The position numbers and the translations under genes were made by a program. Positions 11,189-21,552 of a stretch of DNA of 64,000 nt are shown in pieces. Numbering within the stretch: position 1 is the first letter of the stretch; every line of letters starts with the position of its first letter. Source of the DNA: Hsuehochloa calcarea (taxonomy: Eukaryota > Streptophyta > Magnoliopsida > Poales > Poaceae); contig CM070596.1 of NCBI GenBank assembly GCA_036346395.1, positions 23,040,177-23,104,176 on the forward strand, in the 5' to 3' direction. The notes beneath the pieces are model-generated. The model saw nothing but the letters and a program-made list of their open reading frames with translations, was not told where the DNA came from and did not search any database.

Positions 11189-11400
11189 CAGGGTCTTCGG
11201 CCAAACCCATTGCTCAAGCTTCTCTTCCTGTAACGTTTGGTTCACCAAACAATTTCAGAACAAATAAAATATCTTTTGTTGTAGTCGATTTCGATACAGC
11301 ATACAATGCCATACTCGGTCGACCAACTCTGGCACGACTTCTAATGATTGCTCATTATGGTTAAAGGTGTCATCACAAATTCACAGACAAAAGATGGTGC
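11189..11400 (+). pseudogene. pol: Tat B protease C-terminal part
   Basis: The reading frame shows LPVTFGSPNNFRTNKI, VVVDFDTAYNAILGRPTLA and then HYG and a stop at 11362. The ILGRPTLA motif is the hydrophobic end of the Tat aspartic protease domain. The active-site DSG loop is not seen; it would lie upstream of the LTR insertion boundary. Protease would cut the Gag-Pol precursor in the particle. Confidence 0.7.
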
Positions 11401-11645
11401 TCACTTGCACCTCAAGTCCCTCGATATGGTTGGCTAAATACCTACTCAAGAAGCAAGAAGGGCAACCTTCACCAAGCAATGGGCTTAAAGTTGCACCAAA
11501 GTCGAATGACCAAGTCAAATAAGTTCCATCAATGCAATGGAGCCTTTGAAGACTGCTCATCTGAGTCACTTCGATCCCGCAAAGGAAAACACCTCATCGC
11601 CACGCCCAAGCAAACACATATATCTTCACATGGTAGGCATCCAAC

Positions 11646-12600
11646 ATGCTCGTGGTCCCTGTGGAGGTGATCGAGCATAGGCTAGCTCTACGGTCTAACA
11701 ACAAACCCGTAAAACAAAAGTTACAGAGATTCGCATCCGATCGACGAGATCACATCCGATCTGAATTGGACAAGCTACTAAAAGCATGCTATATAAGAGA
11801 AGTCAACCACCCACATTGGTTGGCTAACCCTGTAATAGTTAAAAAGTATAATGGTAAGTGGCATATGTGTGTAGACTTTCCTGGTCTTAATAATGCTTAT
11901 CCAAAATATGATTTTCACGTTCCTCGTATTGATCAGTTGGTTGATTATACTGCTGGTAGTGAAATATTAAGTTTCCTATATGCATATTATGGTTATCATC
12001 AGATAAGTATGTGCCTAGATGATGAAAAAAGACTACAATAATTACACCATTCGGAATATTTTGCTATGTCAAAATGTCATTTGCTCTAAAAATGTTGGTA
12101 CTTGTTTTCAATGCTTAATGCAAACGATCTTTTCTATTCAACTAAGATGAAGTTTGGAAGCCTATGCTGATGACCCGGTCCTACAAAAGCATCAAGCGCA
12201 TTGATCATATTTCTGACTTCCAAGAAACATTCGACAACCTCAGAAAACATCATTTGAAATTCAATCTTGAGAAGTGTGTGTTCGGAGTCTCTTCAGGAAA
12301 GTTACTTGGATTCCTTATCTCTGTACGAGGAATCGAACTAAACCCTGAAAAGATAAAAGCCATTAAACAAATATGCCCTCCAATCACAAAGTAAGAAGTC
12401 CAGAAACTCACAGATGCATGGTGGCTTTAACTCATTTTGTTGTACATCTGGAAGAAAAAGGGCTTACTTCCTTCAAACTTCTGACGAAACATGAGGGTTT
12501 CGAACGGTCAGAGGAGGGAAACAATACCTTCGAGGATGTCAAGAGGTATCTTATGAGTACTCCTGTTCTGGTTTCTCTGAAATTAGAAGAGACACTCTAA
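11646..12600 (+). pseudogene. pol: Tat B reverse transcriptase, inactive
   Basis: Fingers and palm read well from 11646 to 12038: VNHPHWLANPVIVKK, GKWHMCVDFPGLNNAYPK, FHVPRIDQLVD. The first catalytic aspartate motif (normally SFLDAYSGYHQI) reads SFLYAYYGYHQI, so the Asp is replaced by Tyr. After a frameshift, YADD is found at 12163-12174. The thumb follows at 12200-12390 (FNLEKCVFGVSSGKLLGFLIS, RGIELNPEKIKAI). Further frames to 12600 cover the RT-RNase H connection. RT would copy element RNA into cDNA, but this copy cannot be active. Confidence 0.8.
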
Positions 12601-12939
12601 ATCTATCTAGCTGCTATGCCACAAGCAGTAAGCGCAGTACTGGTTGTGAATGCGAAAATATTCAATGACCAGTTTACTACGTTAGTGAAGTTTTACACGG
12701 TCCTAAGGAGCAATACCCTCAGGCCCAAAAGCTTTTATATGCCCTCCTCATGTCTTCGAGGAAACTGAGGCAATATTTTCAAGCGCACAAGATAAGTGTG
12801 CTATATGAGTTTCCCTTACGAGAGGTCCTGCAGAACAGGGAAGCTGCGGGCGCATGGCAACGGCCATTAAACCGTAGATCTGGGAAGACTTTTTTGCCGA
12901 ATGGACAAATCTTTAACATATTCGAGATCTCCAATACAA

Positions 12940-13310
12940 ATCCCACGACCAATGGACAATCAGGGACACTTATGCTAAGTGGCTCGGGGGTTGGGGTGGT
13001 CCTGGAATCTCCTACAAGAGAAACCTTAAAGCATGCTATTGAATTAAACTTTCATGCTACTAACAATGTGACATAATACGAATGTTTGTTGGCTGGCATA
13101 CAAGTAGCAAAAGCGCTCGGGATTCGACGACTACTCGTGAAAGGAGACTCTCAACTACTCGTGAAACAGGTTAGAAAAGAGTATCAATGCTCAAATTCGA
13201 CTATGTCTCAGTACTTATCAAAAGTTAGGAAGATTGAAAAATATTTTTTTGGGCTAACCGCCCTCCATGATGCTAGAGAGGTTGTCAAGAAGTGTGCACA
13301 ATGACAGTTT
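12940..13310 (+). pseudogene. pol: Tat B RNase H
   Basis: GSGVGVVLESPT then LKHAIELNFHATNN (12985-13070), a stop, and YECLLAGIQVAKALGIRRLLVKGDSQLLVKQVRKEY (13077-13180) form the Tat-type RNase H fold, with the Glu in YECLLAG and the Asp in GDSQL. The domain would degrade RNA in RNA-DNA hybrids. It needs one frame change at the stop near 13074. A linker like that leading to integrase follows. Confidence 0.8.
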
Positions 13311-13339
13311 CATAGCAGGCAAGTACACCAACTGGATCA

Positions 13340-14220
13340 AGCATTACAAACCGTACTTCTTTCTTGGCCTTTTGCAACCTGGGGTCTCGATATCCTAGGA
13401 CTGTTCTCAAAAGCACTAGGAGGTTTTGAATTCCTTTTTATGGCTATTGATACATTCACGAAATGGATTGAACCTGAACCTGAGGTTGGGATAACAAAAG
13501 AAGCAGCAAAGAAGTTTATGATGAAAAATGTAATCACTCGATTTTGAGTTCCAAGTCGAATCATTACAGACAATGGTACACAATTTTGGAGCGCAATATT
13601 TCAAGAATTTTACGAAGAATTGGGTAACAAATTATGTTATTCCTCTGTCGCCCATCCACAAAGAAATGGGGCAGTCGAAAGGGCAAATGGCCAAATTATG
13701 CAAGGAATTAAAACTCGGGTTTTCGACCAGCTTGTAAAGCGCTCGGGGGCTTGGGTAAAAGAATTACTCTCAGTATTATGGGCTATTTGCACTACTGCTA
13801 GTCGCGCTACAAGTGAAATACCCTTTTTCTTAGTTTTTAGGGTTGAAGCCACGCTTCCATCAGAACTAAAGATTCAATCGACAAGAGTAAAAAATTATAA
13901 TAACTCTGGTGAAGAACAACTTCGAGCAGAAGACATCAACCTACTCAAAGAAAAAAGGAATCAAGCCTTAATCCATTTGGCAGTCTACCAATAGGCCCTA
14001 CGCAAATACTATGATCGTAAGGTCCAACCTCGTAGCCTTGCAATAGGTGACTTGGTATTGAAAAAGATTCAATCCCACTCTAATTGGAACAAAATTTTCC
14101 CTATGTGGGAAGGTTCTTACATAGTGGTCGAAGTCATGTGGCCAGGTTAGTATGACTAGTAATGGAAGACGGTAGGATTCTTTCTAACTCATTGAATATT
14201 TATCAATTATGCAAATTCTA
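13340..14220 (+). pseudogene. pol: Tat B integrase
   Basis: The core begins TWGLDILGLF (first Asp) near 13380. It continues with MAIDTFTKWIE, IITDNGTQF (second Asp) near 13562, and AHPQRNGAVERANGQI with the catalytic Glu near 13650-13690. The C-terminal part runs through LRKYYDRKVQPR and GDLVLKK to MWEGSYIV near 14100. There are stops at about 13544 and 13992. There is no chromodomain, which fits the Tat lineage. All three catalytic acidic residues appear present, but the frame is broken. Confidence 0.8.
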
Positions 14221-14631
14221 TATGTAATCTCTTACATTCTCAATAAGTTTATACTTTCTTCAATCCTTATTGTCTTACATTGAGCAACGCTTCGATAATT
14301 TTTTGGCCACTTTTTAAACACTTGGTTTTCTTTACACTGGTCGAAGGAAGGTAACATCATCTAGTGAAAGCTTTTCCTCTCTGCACATAGTCCTGCCCAC
14401 TAGAAGGAACTTCCTGGCATAGATCTGTTCCTAACTTTTGCTACCAACACAAAGAAACTAGGTTCAACAAAATGTGGTCGAAATAATTTACAACAAACTC
14501 TTTTTGAATCATTAACTTACTTTATTTCTTCATTTTTTGCGAAGAATTTTCTAAGTGAGTTGATTTTTTATAATTTGTTCGACTACTTTAAATATGCTAG
14601 ATTAAATTAACCTATAAGGAGGAACTAACAC

Positions 14632-16867
14632 TGTAATACCCTGGAATTAGATCGGGTAATTAGAAAAGGAGCCGGGGAGGGAAAAGACAAATAAGAACTG
14701 GAATTTCCTGGATCGACGGGGGGTTTTAAGCGAACTTCCGGCAACCTGGGCCTAGGCCGCAGCCCAGGAGGGGCCCATGAGGGGGGGCAAGGGGGGGTTT
14801 ACTCCCCACAAACCCTAGTCTCTCCCCTCTCTCTCCCCACTCCCCTCCCCAAGCGGCTACACACCCCCTCCGCATCTCCAACCGGCCACCACCTCCTCCC
14901 TGCCCTTGGCGCCTCCCGCCGACTGGTGTCGCTCCTCCTGCCCTTGTTGCCGCACACCGCTTTCCGGCCTTGCGAGGACGAGAGGAGGAGGACAAGACTG
15001 CTCGGCCGCTGAAGGGAGGAAGAAGAGAAGAGCGGAAGTTATTCGGGAGGTGGATCAATGTCTCCCTACGGGTCTTCAAGGGTAACGAAGGATCTAACTC
15101 GCTGTTTGATAATGTTTGGAGGAGAAATTGAAGATTGGGTTTGAACCGGCGTGCTGTAATACAAATTCCAGAAAATGTCCAGTATGTTACGCGGTCTGTT
15201 TCAACCTGTTATATGATGATCTGGAGGTTCTTCCCTCCTAGAGAATTGTAGCCACAGTTGTTAGCTTTCCATAGCCACCAAGATCACCAAAATCCGATCT
15301 GTGGTTTAAAAGTTAAGATAAATTCCTTATTACTGTCCAGAGAACCCTGACAAGTACTGTCAGTTTAGTTGTTTTGTGAAATATGAATTATTTCAGTTCA
15401 TATTCAGACTTGTCACCCAAAACGTTTTTTGTATATAATTTGATTATCTTTCCATATTGATAAAGAAAACTGAAATTAGACTCATAGAGTAAAAGTTATG
15501 TTATATTCTTCACTGCTGTTCCGATTGTCTAGACAGATGTCCATCATACATTTTCAACTCGCTGTTTACTCAAATGTTTTAGTAGAATTAGGAAGTCGGT
15601 CAACTATAGTTTTGTAGGTCTGCTCGTTAAGTTTCATTGGGCAATCTTTGGATTGCTGTCATTCGAGTTCGGATCATTAATTATGAATTTTCCGTGTCGC
15701 TGTCCAGAATTGTTTAGATTGGTGAATTGTATGTTATCAATTCGGGTCTATCCGTTGTATTGGGTAGTCAAGGGGGTATTGTAGATCACCAGTAGCATAT
15801 TCATATCATGCGTTCTTATGTTTGAATACACATTCGTGTAGGCGACGAGGCGGCGAGTGCAGGAACACCTTCGTTGCCTCCTAGTACGTCACATCGCGGA
15901 AGGCAAGTACAATGTGTTAAGACATGTTGATTTACTGAATGTTGTTAATACGATGTTACTTCGATGATCCATGTTCATAATCCATGTTATACAGTTGAAT
16001 GTTGTTGATGCGATGTTATTTCTATGATCAATGATTCATAATTCATGTTATTTATTCGTTCTTAGTTGATAATCCATGTGAATGAAAGAGGTGACACTCA
16101 TTGCATATATTCATTGCATTCTTGCATTATTCGTGTTCCGTTCATGGGGGTGGAAATTGTTAAGACCCATCAATTCCAGTATGGGCACGTAAGACCCACC
16201 ATTCCAATGTGGGCAATTTCGGACACCTGTATGAAACGTTCTTCATACCGTAATTGGATTCTCGGACTTTGTTAAGTACGGCCTTAAGTGAGCACCGACG
16301 GGTGTGTCACTCGTTATACCGGTATGAGCATGTGTACAGTCCCTTCCTTTCAATGCATCCATTCGTTCCATTCATACTCATAAGTGTTCGGAGATAAGTT
16401 CAGATTTCGTATTGAGATAGACTTGTTCATAACCTTGTATGTACAATTGTTTACTGTACTTGCTGAGTTTCGACTCATTCTTATTTCTGTATTTATTTAG
16501 GTGATCGCTGATGATGACTCTATTGGGAGGGAGTAGACCAGCACGTTTCACACAGTTCACTATAATTTACTCTCATTAGTAATGTCGTTTATGTCTTTCA
16601 TTTGTTAACCGAGGAACTGTAATAAATAAGTTTACTATTGCATGATATTTTCCTTTCTGTTAGGTTTTTCTTGTTAAATGATGCTAGTGGTTCACTTTAA
16701 TTATTCCTTGATTATGTTTGATGAATTCAGTGTTTATTCCTGCCATGTTGCTATTAAAGTGGTCCCTACATATGCTTAGAAGAGATTCAGTTTAAATTCT
16801 TCCGCAATTTGATTTTATGTTAGTTCATTAGGTAGCATCTTGGCTTCCGAATAGCCAGGGTGTTACA
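14632..16867 (+). mobile_element. Solo LTR related to the D family, target duplication AACAC
   Basis: It starts TGTAATACCC and ends GGGTGTTACA, 2236 bp, flanked by AACAC at 14627-14631 and 16868-16872. No primer site or internal region is present, so it is a solo LTR left by recombination between two LTRs. It shares with the D LTR the word CTACGGGTCTTCAAGGGTAA, two ATTCCA..TGGG units (16166-16215) and the dyad cluster 16229-16322. It is inserted within the second Tat 3' repeat unit. GC-rich 14730-15010 gives a chance reverse-strand open frame. Confidence 0.93.
16229..16322 (+). other. Dyad cluster in the solo LTR
   Basis: GTATGAA-N6-TTCATAC (16229-16248) is followed by GTGAGCACC-GACG-GGTGTGTCAC (16288-16310, imperfect) and the palindrome ATACCGGTAT (about 16316-16325). 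The same order occurs in both D LTRs. No coding role. Confidence 0.8.
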
Positions 16868-17875
16868 AACACCACCTAGTTGAAGCCTTTCCACTCTACA
16901 CGTGGTTCTGCCCACTAGAAAGAACTTCCTAGCGTCGAGCTATTTCTAACTCTTGCTGCCAGTACATGACAATCGAGTTCAATTAAAGAAGGTTGAACAA
17001 ATTTCTTTAAGTGCACTCTTATAGTTTGTTCGATTAATGTTAAACTTTCGATTTGATTAACATGGTCGGAGAAAGTAATATCACCTAGTCGAAGTCTTTC
17101 CTCTCTGCCCACTAGAAGGAACTTCCTAGCATCGACTTGTTCCTAACTCTTGCTACCAGTACATGCCAATCGAGATCGACAACAAAAATCGAATGACTTG
17201 TTTAAGCAAACCATTTTTTTACTATTTACTTAGTTTATATAACTAAACTAAGCAAATAGTCGGGGCCTAGGATAAAGTTATAATTATGACTTCAATTCTT
17301 AGTCTTAAAGGTTCAATTATCATTTCTATTTATTATCTTTTGAGTTACTAACTACTCGAAGAGACAATTTTCAGGAAAATGAAGATTTATATTCATAGAT
17401 AGGAAATTGTGTTTACAATTACATGCCCTATGACAAACAACTCTGATGAAGTAGATCTGATTTGCATCTCCTCTGTGACCTTCTTGCCGACCGACTGCAT
17501 TTCTTCAATCAGTTGTGTTGCTTTTGCTTCGGGGCAATCGGAGTCAACTTCGACTGGTTGAAGGCTAAGATTATGGTCATGAGCCTTATGTTTTTCAAAG
17601 GTATAACTTACTGCACCTTCAACCGCCTCTCTTATTGAGTCGGCTTGGTTGGTCTTCAAAGTTGTTATTAACTCCTGGAGAGTTTCGACTTGTTGTCCAG
17701 TAGTGCTTATATGGTCGACCACAGTGTCTTCAAGAGGAGTGACCTCCTTAGAACCAAGTCCACCTAGCATATTATTAAGGAGTGAAATGTTGTCTTGAAG
17801 ATTGATCTTCGTAGCCTTCATTTCCTCCTGGCTACGAGTTGAAGCTACCTGAAGTTGTTTTATTTCAACTGCTTG

Positions 17876-17959
17876 CTTTGAAAATAGAGTACGACCAGTC
17901 AGAAAAATAGTTCTTAAATACTAGTAAATAAAACTGGTCATAGGTAAAGTAATTCTTAC
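17876..17959 (-). other. Candidate intron 4 of the antisense gene (84 nt)
   Basis: On the minus strand it begins GTAAGAATT and ends TTTTCAAAG. The exon after it reads KQAVEIKQLQVASTRSQEE, an open coiled-coil frame continuing into the long last exon. The phase with the exon before does not match, so this is the weakest of the four. Confidence 0.4.
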
Positions 17960-18132
17960 CTACTAATCAAGAATCAAGCCTATTGATCGGATGAGAGGTA
18001 GTATCCTTTGTGCACTTCCCCTCCCAATTCTTTATACTCTTATATTTTTCTTTGGCAATATAGGTGAGTTCATTAATAACTAAGGTCTTTGAATCGACCT
18101 CTGTTTTGAGCTTGCCCATATGACCTGTTTTT

Positions 18133-18205
18133 CTAAAGTAAAGAAAAAGAGTTAGAGAAAGAGAAGAAAGTCATCGAAATCAATAGTTTTAAGTAAAAAA
18201 CTTAC
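18133..18205 (-). other. Candidate intron 3 of the antisense gene (73 nt)
   Basis: On the minus strand it starts GTAAGTTTTTT and ends with a T-rich tract and TTTACTTTAG. Both borders are close to the plant consensus, and the segment is richer in T than the flanking exons. Confidence 0.6.
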
Positions 18206-18358
18206 GGTTTATTTCATTCTGCATCTCACAAGCTGTAGAATTTGCCTTCTAAAGGTTCTTCAGCAGGTCTTCTTTTTCATCCCTTAACATTTGCGCCTCG
18301 GCTTTTACGTTGTCGAGTGCAGATATTAGGGTTCTTTCGACACCTTATGATCCCTTGA

Positions 18359-18426
18359 CTGAAGGTAGACATGAGTATTGAATGGGTTGTTGTAACAAAA
18401 TAAGAGTTCTCATGACAGTAACTTAC
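18359..18426 (-). other. Candidate intron 2 of the antisense gene (68 nt)
   Basis: Minus-strand borders are GTAAGTTACTG and TCTACCTTCAG. The exons on either side are open in acidic, helix-forming frames (LYELEVGS before; VERTLISALDNVKAEAQM after), offset by one base. Confidence 0.55.
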
Positions 18427-18524
18427 GATCCCACTTCTAGTTCATAGAGTTCAGCCTACTGCTTTTTCAGCAATACAAGTTGCATGTGGTATTCACCAAC
18501 GATGACGACTTGTTCGAGAGCTTT

Positions 18525-18603
18525 CTGAACAAAAAGAGATAGTGAGAAAAAGGAAAAATCAAAATATGAAAATATGAAAATATTTGGCATCGAGTACTAA
18601 CAC
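18525..18603 (-). other. Candidate intron 1 of the antisense gene (79 nt)
   Basis: Minus-strand borders are GTGTTAGTAC and a T-rich tract ending TTTTTGTTCAG. Removing it joins two open frames in phase 0 (ILLSQTS to KALEQVVIVGEYHMQLVLL). Confidence 0.55.
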
Positions 18604-19134
18604 CGATGTTTGACTGAGCAAAATTGGCATACACCCTCTTAGAATCTTGAAGTTCATAAAGCCCATTGACCTGGTCCCACCATATATTTTGAATGAAGAA
18701 GATCCGATAGTTGGTGGATCAAAAAACTCGGGGAATAGGTCGAAGAAGTCTTCTTCTTCTTCTTCGTCGCCTTTGTTGGCAGAAGAAACAATTCCTCCTT
18801 GAGGACCGGGAAGGACATCCCCTACGACTTCTTTCCTAGCACGGTGGTCGGAGGTTCCTCCTCCATCTTAAACAGATGCTTCTGGTGATAGTAGGACCAT
18901 GTCCTTTGTCCGATTATTGATATTCTCAATAACCAACTCGATTGCCATTGCATCCAGATCTTCTACCATCTTCGCCTCTATCTCCACGACCACCTTAGTG
19001 ATCGTGGCTACTTCAGTGGCATTGGATATGTAATACTCTGAAAAATAAATAAATAATAACGTCTTTAAGGGCTTGTGCGTAATTAAATAAAAAGAATACG
19101 TGAAAATAGAATATTTCAGAGTTTTTTTAAGAGC

Positions 19135-19143
19135 TATATAAAT
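19135..19143 (+). promoter_or_regulatory. TATA box of element C 5' LTR
   Basis: TATATAAAT about 106 bp into the LTR, repeated at 26429-26437 in the 3' LTR. The distance from the LTR start implies a short U3 and a long transcribed R-U5. Confidence 0.65.
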
Positions 19144-20565
19144 CGTGGGAGTGGATTCTAGAAACCCTAGTAGTTTTATTTTTCCACCCCAGCCGCCGCA
19201 CCGTCTCTTTTTTTTTCTTTCGTCGCCTGTGTCCTCCTGGCCGCACGACACCCTGCTTCCCTCGCGAGCGCCCGCGTGCGTGCTAGTTTTCCTTGTGTGT
19301 CCTCCTGCCGCGTGAGATCAATGCCCACTTGACTGTGTGTGTGCCCATACGCGAGTACACATCCATGCATGGTTACAGGTTAGTATTAATTTCCCTCCGC
19401 TGCACATGAAGACTTCATGCATGCACGTGCTCTCTCCTAGCTATTAGATAAATTGTTTCCATTTGTATGAGTATTTGTTGTGTTGATCAGTAGAGGGAGA
19501 GAGGAAAGGACGGAGAGAGAGATAGGGGGGAAACGTGCAGGAGATCGGTGTTCATCGCCGCGGTCTCCGGGTAATGATCTATTTTTATCTCTGTTTTGCT
19601 AATTTAATTAGAGAGGTTTTAGAATTTCTAATCGAGGGGACGATTAATAGATCTGTTTAGCCTGCTGTTCTGTTGAACGATTTATTCGGATACCTTAGTG
19701 GTAAATTTTGGAAATATCATCTACTAGTTAATTGTAGATAATTTCGATATCTTTCTATAGAATATTTAATCATGTCGAGCGGACAAGTAGAATTCGAGTT
19801 ATGATTTTCGGAAGGCTGCTGTCATTGTTGTTGTCGTCTTTCAGCGCTGTTTTGGTAGACTGCGGATTAAAAATAGTAAATAGACTAATTAGAGTTTTTG
19901 ATCTACATGAAAGATGTAGATAATTGTCCAATGGTTCTGTAGAATCTAAGAACTCACATTTTGGTTGGGTAAAACAAAAGTTATGAATTTAGTAAGACCT
20001 GCTGTTCCGAAGCGGACAGATCGGTTTTCTGGGCTAAAAACGGAGGGTTAGATGATTTAATTAGAAGTCTTCGTAATCTAAAAAAATGTGGAGAATTTTA
20101 TGAAGAATCCAGAACAGGGTGGTTTGTCGTGATCGGACTTTTGAGTCAAAAGTTACGTTCGTTTTAGTACCAAGACAGCAATGGGTAACTTTTCGGTACC
20201 GGAGAAGCATGGTAGATTTGGGGACGTGTAGGAGCGATGTCGTTTGATTGTTGTTCTTATGATGCTGTAGCTTGTATTGAAATTTGAATATTTAATGTAG
20301 GAGAGGCGTCGTATTTGTTGCCATCTTCTAGCCAAATCGTGCGTCGCAACCAGTAAAGGCAAGTGCAGGGTAGACATCGATTAATGATTGATCACTGTTT
20401 TCTTTATCTTCTATTACCATTATTGTTGTGCTTTTATTTTATTTAATTGCAAGCAATGGAATGGTATGAATTTATATGGTTAATGGACATGATGAAAAAT
20501 TGGATATAATGGGTATTATGAAATTATGCATGTTTACATTCATAAGCATCTTTGCATATGAGCAG

Positions 20566-20662
20566 GTGATCATGAATGATCACAACTCCCAGGAGTGGAG
20601 GAGGTCCCCGATCCTTGTGGAGGAACGGGCTTGAGAGTGAATGTTGTCGCGAGCATTCACTC
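20566..20662 (+). other. Dyad cluster in element C 5' LTR
   Basis: GTGATCAT-GA-ATGATCAC at 20566-20583, a damaged CTCC(A)C..GTGGAG dyad, then GAGTGAATG-N10-CATTCACTC (9 bp perfect stem) at 20635-20662. The position, about 1.4 kb after the TATA box, puts them in the transcribed leader. Confidence 0.85.
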
Positions 20663-21293
20663 ATGCTATCTGATATACTGTGAAAGAAGTGCATGTGGAC
20701 ATGTAGATTAGAGTTGCATTAATATATGAGATGAATGGGTGTGAAACAAAGAGAAGTTAATAGCATGAGAATATTAATAGAAGTGCATGTGATGATAACG
20801 AAGTTATTGATTACTGTTGATTTATTATTGTTCGTTGTATATTGATGTGTTTGCTGAGTCGTGGACTCACCCTTGCTCTTTTGTTGTCTTTAGGTGATCT
20901 TCGACAACGCCGTGACTGAGAGCGAGTAGAGCACATGGTTTAGATCCATACTTCAATCACATGATCATTTGCCATAAGAATCTTTTCATTCAATGCAGGA
21001 TTACTCTAGGACATGTCAGAGGTTGAATAAAGTTTAGGACAACGTTTTAGACTAGACTATTTGTTTCAATGATTTGGATTCATTGGTTGATGCTATTTTG
21101 GATTATATACCTGGTTATATTTCCCCTTGCTTATTTATTATCGCTTGATCCATAATTATGCATGTTCTTTTGTGGTCCATGGATATGTTTATCGTTGTTT
21201 CCTTGCTGTAATTTTATAGTGTGTCGATAATTATTAGTTTGGAAGAGTAGTTAGTAGCATTCGGGCTCGGTGTTGAAATTTGGGTGTTCTGCT

Positions 21294-21305
21294 TGGTATC
21301 AGAGC
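21294..21305 (+). other. Primer binding site of element C
   Basis: TGGTATCAGAGC, complementary to the initiator Met tRNA 3' end, two bases after the LTR. Confidence 0.92.
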
Positions 21306-21552
21306 GGGCTTTAGGTCCGTGGTGAATAGATTAACAACTTAGGTAAACTAAAATTGTTAAAATTTGTTATTGTTTTAGTAAATCAACTAAAATTTGCTAA
21401 TGGTTAAACAATCTAAAATTTGACACACTAGTGCACAGTAGGTTAGAGAGAGGTACGAACATCGTTTTACGCTTCCGTTATGTTGTTTATGGATGCATGA
21501 TTTTATTTTGACCTTTGAACTCATTGTGTATTGTTGATTGTGGTTGATAGCT

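Larger units (their letters stand above)
14339..17270 (+). repeat. Tandem repeats in the Tat B 3' region (three units, one split)
   Basis: Three units share a core (CACCTAGTYGAAG..., GCCCACTAGAAGGAACTTCC, TAACTCTTGCTACC). They start near 14353, 14626 (continuing at 16868) and 17074. After removing the solo LTR, the spacing is about 274 and 207 bp. They lie between integrase and the antisense gene. Variable tandem repeats in 3' non-coding regions are known for Tat/Ogre-type elements and can seed satellites. Confidence 0.75.
17393..19028 (-). pseudogene. Antisense coiled-coil gene in Tat B with candidate introns
   Basis: On the strand opposite to Tat pol, five exon-like open stretches are separated by four short segments with intron borders. 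First exon (19028-18604): an acidic, Val/Glu-rich region, then a run of Glu (18750s) and FFDLFPEFFDPP. Exons 2-4 (18524-18427, 18358-18206, 18132-17960) and exon 5 (17875-17393) are rich in Leu, Glu, Lys and Gln with heptad-like spacing, so a coiled coil is likely. Exon 5 is open for over 140 codons. Worn copy: TAA in exon 1 near 18870, TAG in exon 2, and phase slips at two junctions. The upstream end lies beyond the insertions, at 28587-28611 and 38812-38882. As I recall, the maize Tat element Grande carries a reverse-orientation gene (gene23) between pol and the 3' LTR; this has the same position and direction. I do not recognise the protein itself. Confidence 0.55.
19029..21291 (+). repeat. 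Element C 5' LTR
   Basis: Starts TGTAATACTCTG. The 3' end reads TGTTCTG where the other LTR has TGTTACA, so the last bases have mutated. It contains a TATA box near its start, a GC-rich region at about 19185-19360, and a dyad cluster at 20566-20662. The AAATA microsatellite near 19040 is shorter than in the 3' LTR. Confidence 0.93.

Noticed and set aside
14726..15079. 117-codon reverse-strand frame, Gly/Arg-rich
   Set aside because: Falls in the GC-rich part of a solo LTR proven by its duplications; composition alone explains the open frame.
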